From contig JAICSG010000371.1 in NCBI GenBank assembly GCA_025937035.1, forward strand, positions 1 to 5,048: 5,048 bases of DNA, written 5' to 3'. Made by a program: the position numbers and the translations under genes. The stretch comes from Thermoanaerobaculia bacterium. Its GTDB lineage: Bacteria; Acidobacteriota; Thermoanaerobaculia; Multivoradales; UBA5704. This document shows, in pieces, positions 1 through 5,048 of the stretch. The stretch's first letter is position 1. Every line of letters starts with the position of its first letter. The notes under the pieces were generated by a model. It was not told where the DNA came from. It searched no databases and saw only the letters and a program-made list of their open reading frames with translations.

Positions 1-1386
1 CTGCTGCGCTCCACCTCGCCGGATTTCACCACCAGCCTGGACGCGTTGCGGGCCTGCAGGCTGGGCCCGCGCGGCGGCCGGGCTCTGCTCGCCGGCTTCG
101 GCTTCGGCGCGGCCCTGGGCGGCCTCCGGCTGGGGCTGCTCTCGCTGGCGGAGCTCCTCCCCGGCGTCTGGCCCGCCCGGCCCAGCGTCCTCCTGCCGCT
201 CTTTCAGCCCTTCGGCAGCCCGGTCACACAGGGCATCGGCCTGGCCGGGGGCGTGGCCCTCGCCCTCGCCCTCGCCGTGCGCGCGCTGCCCGTCCGCTGG
301 GCGCCCGCGGCCGCGGCCCTGGCCGCGGGCCTCTTCCTCCGGCCCGTGCCGGTGGAGCCCAGCCTGACCGCCGGTCTGGCCGCCAACCTGCTCTTCGCGG
401 GCCTGCTGGTCTGGATCGGCCGCCGCCACGGGCTGACCGCCCTGCTCGCGGCCTCCCTGATCTCCATGCTGCTCCCCGCGGCCGTCCTCGCGTTCCGCTA
501 TCTGAGCTGGATGCCGGGGAGCTTCGCGCTGGCGGCCGGCCTCGCCGCGGCGGCGCCCCTGCTCGGCTGGCTGGGCCTCTCACGCTCCGCCACCGCCGAG
601 GTGCAACGGCTGTCGCCGCCGGTCTTCGTGCGGCGCCTGGAGGAGGAGAGGCGCTTCCGCAACGAGATGGAGCTCCTGGCCAAGATGCAGCGGGCCCTGC
701 TGCCGCAGACCCTCCCCCGCGTCGAAGGCTACGAGCTCGCCGCCCGATCGGTGATCGCCAACGAGGCGGGGGGCGACCTCTACGACGTGCTGACGGACGA
801 GGAGGGCTACGTCTGGATCGCGGCCGGGGACGTCGCCGGCCACGGCTACTCCTGCGCCATCGCCCAGGCGATGACCAAGGCGGCGCTCGCCAGCCTCGTC
901 GGCCGGCGGCGGACGCCCGCGGAGGTCCTGCAGCGCGCCGACCGCGTTCTGCGGGCGGCCGGAGCCCGGCGCAACTTCACCAGCCTCGCCCTGCTCCGCC
1001 TCCGTCCCGAGACCGGCGAGGCCCTGATGAGCAACGCCGGCCATCCGTACCCGCTCATCCTCGCGGGCGGGGAGGTCTCCGAGGTGGAGCTGCCCTCGCT
1101 CCCCCTGGGCCTGGGCCCTCCCCGGCGCTACGAAAACCGCTCCTTTCACCTGCCTCCCGGCAGTGCCATCGTCTTCTGCTCCGACGGCCTGTTCGAGGCG
1201 TCGGACGGCGGCGGCAGGATCTACGGCTTCGACCGTCTGCGCGAGCTGCTCCGCGACCCCGTCTCCCAGCCGGCCGCGAAGATCCTGGAGATCCTGCTGG
1301 CCGACTGGCGGCGGCACCTGCGCGCGGCGCGGTCACTCGACGACACGACGGTGCTGGTGCTCCGGCGGCGGGAGGGAGAGGGCTGA
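1..1386 (+). CDS. Membrane-anchored SpoIIE/RsbU-type PP2C serine phosphatase (5' end outside window)
   Basis: Probable serine/threonine phosphatase of the SpoIIE/RsbU class, which typically dephosphorylates STAS-domain anti-sigma antagonists. The reading frame is open from base 1, and the residues before the first possible start (TTG at 46) align with the middle of the downstream paralogue, so the gene begins outside the window. If both copies share one layout, about 313 N-terminal residues are missing. The 461 residues seen contain about six membrane segments (near 26-50, 74-94, 98-114, 121-139, 145-166, 172-193), then a charged helical linker (about 205-235, containing EEERRFRNEMELLAKMQ) typical of RsbU-like proteins, then the phosphatase domain. 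Its motifs are all intact: AGGDLYD (D259), GDVAGHG (D277), NAGHPYP (345-351), CSDGLFEA (D395) and DDTT (447-450). An even number of membrane segments would place the catalytic domain in the cytoplasm. The gene shares one base with the next gene. Phosphatase class is secure; the substrate is inferred. Confidence 0.95.
   Translation: MLRSTSPDFTTSLDALRACRLGPRGGRALLAGFGFGAALGGLRLGLLSLAELLPGVWPARPSVLLPLFQPFGSPVTQGIGLAGGVALALALAVRALPVRWAPAAAALAAGLFLRPVPVEPSLTAGLAANLLFAGLLVWIGRRHGLTALLAASLISMLLPAAVLAFRYLSWMPGSFALAAGLAAAAPLLGWLGLSRSATAEVQRLSPPVFVRRLEEERRFRNEMELLAKMQRALLPQTLPRVEGYELAARSVIANEAGGDLYDVLTDEEGYVWIAAGDVAGHGYSCAIAQAMTKAALASLVGRRRTPAEVLQRADRVLRAAGARRNFTSLALLRLRPETGEALMSNAGHPYPLILAGGEVSEVELPSLPLGLGPPRRYENRSFHLPPGSAIVFCSDGLFEASDGGGRIYGFDRLRELLRDPVSQPAAKILEILLADWRRHLRAARSLDDTTVLVLRRREGEG
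1371..1378 (+). promoter_or_regulatory. Ribosome binding site of the second phosphatase gene
   Basis: The purine stretch GGAGGGAG lies 7 bases before the ATG at 1386 and inside the last codons of the first phosphatase gene. With the TGATG stop-start overlap, it supports this start and suggests translational coupling of the two genes. Confidence 0.75.
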
Positions 1387-3695
1387 TGCCTGCCGGCCGA
1401 GCCGCCGGGCGCTCCCGGCCGGGCCCGCTCCTCGCGGCCGGCGCGGGCCTTCTCGTCTTCGCCCTGGGCGCCGCGCTGGCCCTGAGCGCCCTCCCCGAGT
1501 GGCGGACCGGCCCACTGCCTCCCCAAGCCTTCTTTCGGGCGCGATTTCAGGAGATGGTCCGGCGGATGGGCTTCCAGCCGGCCGGCGAGCTCGAGGTCTC
1601 GTTGACCTCCCGCGGCAACCGCTTCCTGCAAGAGGTCTACACCAGCCAGGGAGAGCGGGCCTCTTCCTGGCTCGCCGGCACGCGCACCGGGCTCCTCGCC
1701 GAGGTCTCGCAGACCGTCCACCGGCCGGGCGATCCCCTGGACCAGACCCTCACCGTGGGCTTCTCCCTGGACGGCCGGCCCTTCAGCGCCGACTGGACCG
1801 AGCCCGGCGCCTCCCTTTTCGGCCGCCTGGACGTCCAGCGGTATGAGGGCCTGGCCGATCTCCTGAAAGGGCAGTTGACGGCGCCGGGCGAGTCGCTGGG
1901 GCCCAGGCGGGAGGGGAGCCTTTTTCTGGGCTCGCAGTCCTGGCGCGTCCAGGACCTCGCCGGGAGCTCGCCGCCGCAACGGGTCTCCGTCTTCCTCTCG
2001 CCCCCCTCCCAGGTGTCCGCCATCCGCGAGCCCGCCGCGCCCGGCGGGGCCTATGCCCTCGTCAGCTCTTCACGGCTCCTCACCCTCTTTTTTCTTTTCG
2101 TCCCCCTGGCGCTCGCCGCGGCGGTGGTCTTCCTGGCCCTGTTGATGCGCTCCCGGATCGACCTCGTCAACGGCGCCCTGCTCGCCGCGCTCGCTCTCGT
2201 TTCGGTGAGCCCGGACTGGACGAGAGGGCTCCAGCAGCCGCTCTTCCTGCTCATTCCCGGCCTGCTCTTCGGCGGTTTCGGCAAGGCCCTGTGGATCTTC
2301 TTCGTCTGGTCGGCGGGCGAATCGCTGCTGCGGGCGACCGATCCTCAGTTCACCACCAGCCTGGACACCCTGCGCCGCGGGCGTCTCGGTCCCCGCGGCG
2401 GCCGCGGCCTCCTCACCGGCTTCGCCCTGGGGAGCGCGCTGGCGGGCGCCCGCCTCGCCGTCTATGCCCTGGCGGTCCTCCTGCCGGGGGTCTCGCCGGC
2501 GGGCCCCAGCGTGCCGCTGCCGGTCTTCCAGGGAGAGGGGAGCCCCATCCTGGACAGCCTCTGGATCGCCGCCGGCGTGACCCTGCTCACCGCGCTGGCC
2601 GTGCGCTTCCTGCCGGGCCGCTGGTCGCTGGCCGCGGCGGCCCTCCTCGGCGGCTTCGTCCTCTCGCCGTTCCGCCTCCTCCCCTTCCCGGTCGAATGGG
2701 CCGTGAGCGCCCTCTGGATCGGCACGCTGGTCTGGACCTGCCGGCGGCTGGGCCTGACGGTGCTGCTGTCGGCCGCCGTGATCTCGTTCCTGCTCCCGGC
2801 CGCGGGGCTCGCCGGATTGCACCTCGGCTGGCTGCCGGGCTCCTTCGCCCTGACGGCCGGCCTCTCGGCCGCCTTCCTGGTCCTGGGCGCCGTGGGGATC
2901 TCCCGCTCCGGGCAGGCGGAGAGCTCCGCCGAGCCGCCGCCGGCCTTCATGCGCCGCCTCACCGAGGAGCGGCGCATCCGCCATGAGGTCGATCTGCTGG
3001 CGCGCATGCAGGAGGGGCTGCTCCCCCGCGAGATGCCGCGCGTCGAGGGCTATCAATTCGCCGCCCGCTCGGTGCTCGCCAGCGAGGCCGGGGGCGACCT
3101 CTACGACTTCCTGCGCGACGAGGCCGGCGGGCTCTGGATCGCCGCCGGCGACGTGGCCGGCCACGGCTACTCCTGCGCGGTGGCCCAGGCGATGATCAAG
3201 GCCGGGCTGCTGAGCCTGATCGAGCCCGGGGAGTCGCCGGCCGGCGTGCTGCGGCGGCTCGACCAGGTGCTGCGCGGCGTCACCACCGACCACCGCTTCA
3301 CCAGCCTCGCCCTGATCCGGCTCGATCCGGAGACCGGCGACGCCCGGCTCGCCAACGCCGGCCACCCCTATCCGATGGTCATGGAGCCCGGCCGGGTGAT
3401 CGAGATCGACCTCCCCGGCCTGCCGCTCGGCCGCGGCCCCGTCCAAGGCTACGCCGACCGCGACTTCCGGCTGCCGCGCGGCGGCACCCTCGTCCTCTGC
3501 TCGGACGGCCTCTTCGAGGCGCTGGACCGCAACGGCAACGCCTACGGCTTCGAGCGCGCCCGCGAGGTGGTGCGGGCCATGGGTCACCGCCCCGCGGTCG
3601 AGATCGTCGACGCCCTGCTCAACGACTGCCGCCGGCACCTCGGCGCCGAGGCCGCGCCGGACGACGTGACGGTGGTGGTGGTGAAGCGGGGGTAA
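1386..3695 (+). CDS. Membrane-anchored SpoIIE/RsbU-type PP2C serine phosphatase with extracytoplasmic domain
   Basis: Complete 769-residue paralogue of the gene before it. The ATG is supported by a good ribosome binding site and the TGATG junction. Layout: one N-terminal membrane anchor (about 14-36); a soluble, probably extracytoplasmic region (about 37-229) that I cannot assign to a named family; then about nine membrane segments (near 231-254, 257-275, 283-308, 340-366, 390-409, 412-427, 432-451, 457-478, 484-505). Ten in total puts both ends in the cytoplasm. A charged linker (about 518-548, with ERRIRHEVDLLARMQ) leads to the phosphatase domain (about 552-769). Catalytic motifs are intact: AGGDLYD (D571), GDVAGHG (D589), NAGHPYP (657-663), CSDGLFEA (D707) and DDVT (759-762). 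The likely role is to turn an envelope or extracellular signal into dephosphorylation of a STAS-type antagonist, and so into sigma-factor or other partner switching; signal and partner are unknown. The loop between segments 4 and 5 (312-349) is strongly conserved with the first copy. Confidence 0.95.
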   Translation: MPAGRAAGRSRPGPLLAAGAGLLVFALGAALALSALPEWRTGPLPPQAFFRARFQEMVRRMGFQPAGELEVSLTSRGNRFLQEVYTSQGERASSWLAGTRTGLLAEVSQTVHRPGDPLDQTLTVGFSLDGRPFSADWTEPGASLFGRLDVQRYEGLADLLKGQLTAPGESLGPRREGSLFLGSQSWRVQDLAGSSPPQRVSVFLSPPSQVSAIREPAAPGGAYALVSSSRLLTLFFLFVPLALAAAVVFLALLMRSRIDLVNGALLAALALVSVSPDWTRGLQQPLFLLIPGLLFGGFGKALWIFFVWSAGESLLRATDPQFTTSLDTLRRGRLGPRGGRGLLTGFALGSALAGARLAVYALAVLLPGVSPAGPSVPLPVFQGEGSPILDSLWIAAGVTLLTALAVRFLPGRWSLAAAALLGGFVLSPFRLLPFPVEWAVSALWIGTLVWTCRRLGLTVLLSAAVISFLLPAAGLAGLHLGWLPGSFALTAGLSAAFLVLGAVGISRSGQAESSAEPPPAFMRRLTEERRIRHEVDLLARMQEGLLPREMPRVEGYQFAARSVLASEAGGDLYDFLRDEAGGLWIAAGDVAGHGYSCAVAQAMIKAGLLSLIEPGESPAGVLRRLDQVLRGVTTDHRFTSLALIRLDPETGDARLANAGHPYPMVMEPGRVIEIDLPGLPLGRGPVQGYADRDFRLPRGGTLVLCSDGLFEALDRNGNAYGFERAREVVRAMGHRPAVEIVDALLNDCRRHLGAEAAPDDVTVVVVKRG

Positions 3696-3722
3696 GGCTT
3701 CCCGCGGCCTGAGGCCTACCCC
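3689..3722. terminator. Possible shared terminator hairpin between convergent genes
   Basis: Bases 3689-3698 (GGGGTAAGGC) can pair with 3714-3722 (GCCTACCCC) in nine pairs with one bulged A. The stem can extend inward by T3699-G3713 (wobble), T3700-A3712 and C3701-G3711, leaving a 9-base loop. The stem contains the TAA of the plus-strand phosphatase gene (3693-3695) and the TAG of the minus-strand RDD gene (3718-3716). Downstream on the plus strand is only a short T-rich tail (TTCTT, 3723-3727), and the minus strand has no T tract. It is therefore more plausible as a terminator for the plus-strand unit, or as a 3'-end stabilising structure. GC-rich DNA often yields chance hairpins. Confidence 0.4.
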
Positions 3723-4675
3723 TTCTTCCGCTCCTGCCGCTGCCCGAACAGCATCTTCTGCTCCAGCCGCGCCCGCTGCGCCCGGTAGAAGGCGTCGAGG
3801 AAGCGGCGGTGCGGGACGTCCCAGCGCTCGCGGGGCCAGTCGATCTTGGTCTTGATCTTGTCGCAGACGTCCTCCAGGATGCGCCCGTCGAGCGTCCCCT
3901 GGTCGTCGCGCCGCAGCAGATCCTCCAGCACCTGCAGCTCGTGGATGCCGTAGATGTCGAGCTGCTGACGGGTGAAGGGAAATTCCTCCGCCACGGGCTC
4001 CGGCGCTAAAGCGGGCTTGGGCGGCGGCGGCGTCCACCGGGCGGCGGGGCGGGCGGCGGGGCGCTCGGCCGGACGGGGCGGCATGCCGCGCTCCGTGAGG
4101 TCCCCCAGCAGGACCGCCGCCGGCGCCTTGACCACGATCGTGCCCGCCACCAGGTCGCCGCAGCGCAGCCGGTCCTGGTTGAACAGCGGCATGAACGCGA
4201 AGGCCATGAGCCAGACCGCGGCGATCAGCCGGCCCCAGACGGGGGCCTCGGGGAGCATCTGATCGGGCGCCAGGAGCACCAGGAGCGGCAATTGAAGCTC
4301 CAGGTTCCGCATCAGGTTGCGGGCGACCACCGCCTCGGCCGTGAGCGGCCCGCCGCCGCGCGAGATCACCCGCAGCTCCGCCTTGCGCTTGCCGTAGGTC
4401 ACTCCGCCCCGGTGGGCCTCGAAGTAGATGAAATAGAAGTTCCACAGCAGGAAGCCCACCAGGAGCGCGAAGGAGAACCCGATCTCCGGAAGGCCCAGGA
4501 CCGCGAGGGCCACGCCGAGCAACTGGAGCCCGATCGTCACCAGCACGATCAGCACGGTGTCCAGCACGAAGGCGCTGATGCGGTCGCCGGCCGAGCCCAC
4601 CACGAAGGGGAGCGACAGCCCTTCCGGGGTCAGCACCTGGTGGACGCGCGCCTTGTCGAGCGCGATGGAGCTCAT
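3716..4675 (-). CDS. RDD-family membrane protein with soluble C-terminal domain
   Basis: Integral membrane protein of 319 residues with a complete RDD domain in its first half. Matching elements in order are: GDRISAFVLD (30-39, with R32 and D39 as the family Arg and Asp), FEAHRGGVTYGKRKAELRV (85-103, the usual Gly-Gly-Thr-x-Gly-Lys segment), RNLMRNLE (119-126) and DRLRCGDLVAGTIVV (168-182, the usual closing motif). Membrane segments lie near 35-60, 66-86 and 145-163, with another hydrophobic stretch at 124-138. After it come a proline/alanine-rich linker (about 196-228) and a charged, mostly helical region (about 232-316) containing IYGIHELQVLEDLLRRD and ending in basic residues. The molecular role is unsettled: some RDD proteins have been linked to ion transport, while those beside SpoIIM-like and MoxR genes have no firm function. 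The ATG overlaps the stop of the upstream SpoIIM-like gene by 4 bases. Family is secure; function is unknown. Confidence 0.93.
   Translation of the reverse strand: MSSIALDKARVHQVLTPEGLSLPFVVGSAGDRISAFVLDTVLIVLVTIGLQLLGVALAVLGLPEIGFSFALLVGFLLWNFYFIYFEAHRGGVTYGKRKAELRVISRGGGPLTAEAVVARNLMRNLELQLPLLVLLAPDQMLPEAPVWGRLIAAVWLMAFAFMPLFNQDRLRCGDLVAGTIVVKAPAAVLLGDLTERGMPPRPAERPAARPAARWTPPPPKPALAPEPVAEEFPFTRQQLDIYGIHELQVLEDLLRRDDQGTLDGRILEDVCDKIKTKIDWPRERWDVPHRRFLDAFYRAQRARLEQKMLFGQRQERKKG
4040..4063 (-). repeat. Perfect 12-bp tandem repeat in the RDD protein linker
   Basis: The 12-base unit GGCGGCGGGGCG occurs twice in a row (4040-4051 and 4052-4063). Read on the minus strand in frame it encodes Arg-Pro-Ala-Ala twice (residues 205-212). 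The preceding codons (4064-4075) encode Arg-Pro-Ala-Glu, a diverged third copy. It lies in a probably disordered linker, where copy number can change without breaking the frame. Confidence 0.85.
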
Positions 4676-5048
4676 GCCGGCCGCTCCGGCGCCCGCCGCC
4701 CCACGGCGAGGAAGTACCAGGTCCAGAAGACCAGCGTCAGGGTGGCGAGGGCCCAGCGGATCCCCACGTCGTGCACCACCTGGCGGAAGATCCCCTCGAT
4801 CAGCCCGGCCATCAGGAACATGGCGACCGAGCCCAGGGCCAGCAGCGCCACGTCCCGCCCCTGGAGGGCGAGATTGCGCAGGCGGGTGTGCCGGCCGGGG
4901 AAGACCAGCGCGGCGCCAACCGCCATGCCGGCCGCGCCGCTCAAGGCAACCGCGCTCAGCTCGGTGATGCCGTGCGGTAGCACCCAGGCCCAGAATTCCG
5001 CCCCCATTCCCCGCGACTGGTAGAGGGCCGCCAGCGCCCCCAGCTCCA
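4672..5048 (-). CDS. SpoIIM-like (DUF95) membrane protein, N-terminal part outside window
   Basis: C-terminal part (124 residues seen) of a stage II sporulation protein M-like membrane protein. The frame stays open to the right edge. An ATG at 5007 is not taken as the start, because the codons before it encode ELGALAALYQSRG, which flows into GAEFWAWVLPHGITEL and fits the family in that region. The family hallmark is the His-Gly-x-x-Glu-Leu motif (H25, G26, E29, L30 of the visible part) at the start of a membrane helix. Three membrane segments are visible (about 27-49, 65-87, 96-115), followed by a short basic tail. SpoIIM of endospore formers acts in the engulfment peptidoglycan hydrolase complex, but relatives are widespread in non-sporulating bacteria with unknown roles, often beside RDD and MoxR genes. 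The stop codon overlaps the ATG of the RDD gene (ATGA), so the two are very likely translated together. Nothing here implies that this organism sporulates. Confidence 0.88.
   Translation of the reverse strand, partial: ELGALAALYQSRGMGAEFWAWVLPHGITELSAVALSGAAGMAVGAALVFPGRHTRLRNLALQGRDVALLALGSVAMFLMAGLIEGIFRQVVHDVGIRWALATLTLVFWTWYFLAVGRRAPERPA
4684..4687 (-). promoter_or_regulatory. Ribosome binding site of the RDD gene
   Basis: GGAG on the minus strand lies 8 bases before the RDD ATG (4675-4673), inside the last codons of the SpoIIM-like gene. The spacing is normal and supports this start, next to the 4-base ATGA overlap. Confidence 0.6.

Noticed and set aside
46..48. TTG at 46 as the start of the first phosphatase gene
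   Set aside because: The 15 upstream codons in the same frame align with the second copy, including FTTSLD, so the coding region continues to the window edge.
256..273. GCCCTC repeated three times in the first phosphatase gene
   Set aside because: It encodes Ala-Leu three times within a membrane helix and is explained by hydrophobic composition and biased codon use.
1163..1846. A 227-codon plus-strand frame overlapping both phosphatase genes
   Set aside because: It is an out-of-frame shadow of conserved coding sequence. The real frames carry the catalytic motifs and a clean stop-start junction at 1384-1388.
1221..1979. A 252-codon open frame on the minus strand across the junction of the two phosphatase genes
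   Set aside because: It is antisense to well-supported genes, has low-complexity Arg/Gly/Ala-rich composition, and shows no family motif.
2070..4445. A 791-codon open frame on the minus strand
   Set aside because: It runs antisense to most of the second phosphatase gene and overlaps the RDD gene in another frame. Its translation is dominated by Arg, Gly, Ala, Glu and Pro with no recognisable domain, as expected for a shadow frame in very GC-rich DNA.
5005..5007. ATG at 5007 (minus strand) as the start of the SpoIIM-like gene
   Set aside because: The in-frame codons upstream fit the family sequence before the His-Gly-x-x-Glu-Leu motif, and the visible 111 residues from that ATG would be far too short for the family.
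4292..5023. A 243-codon plus-strand frame opposite the RDD and SpoIIM-like genes
   Set aside because: The minus-strand frames have clear RDD and SpoIIM-like motifs and coupled start-stop overlap. The plus-strand translation is rich in His, Gln, Arg and Ala and has no recognisable domain.

Overview
This is a very GC-rich, densely coded bacterial window with four genes, two of them cut by the window edges. Codon third positions are almost all G or C. The membrane-anchored SpoIIE/RsbU-type phosphatases and the SpoIIM-like plus RDD gene pair suggest a high-GC environmental bacterium. Acidobacteriota (Thermoanaerobaculia or Holophagae-like lineages) is my best guess. That guess rests on protein architecture I remember, not on a database search or a marker gene.

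Left part, plus strand (1-3695): two tandem paralogous genes encode polytopic membrane proteins ending in a PP2C-type serine/threonine phosphatase domain of the SpoIIE/RsbU class. The first lacks its 5' end because it starts before base 1. The second is complete (769 aa). The stop codon of the first and the ATG of the second share one base (TGATG), with a Shine-Dalgarno sequence just upstream, so they are very probably cotranscribed and translationally coupled. The copies align over the whole shared region and both keep all metal-binding aspartates, so both should be active. They probably act as signal-receiving phosphatases on phosphorylated STAS-domain (anti-sigma antagonist) proteins, but no such partner lies in the window.

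Right part, minus strand (3716-5048): a SpoIIM-like (DUF95) membrane protein, cut by the right edge, overlaps by 4 bases (ATGA) a downstream RDD-family membrane protein with a proline/alanine-rich linker and a charged soluble C-terminal domain. In other bacteria this pair often sits with MoxR ATPase and DUF58 genes, which would lie beyond the right edge if present.

The two transcription units converge on a 20-bp gap. A GC-rich hairpin there includes both stop codons and may be a shared terminator. No RNA genes, mobile elements, CRISPR arrays or non-coding stretches over 300 bases are visible. I found no clear new system. The points most worth following are the uncharacterised membrane sensor half of the phosphatases, with a possibly degenerate CPBP-like motif, and the C-terminal domain of the RDD protein.
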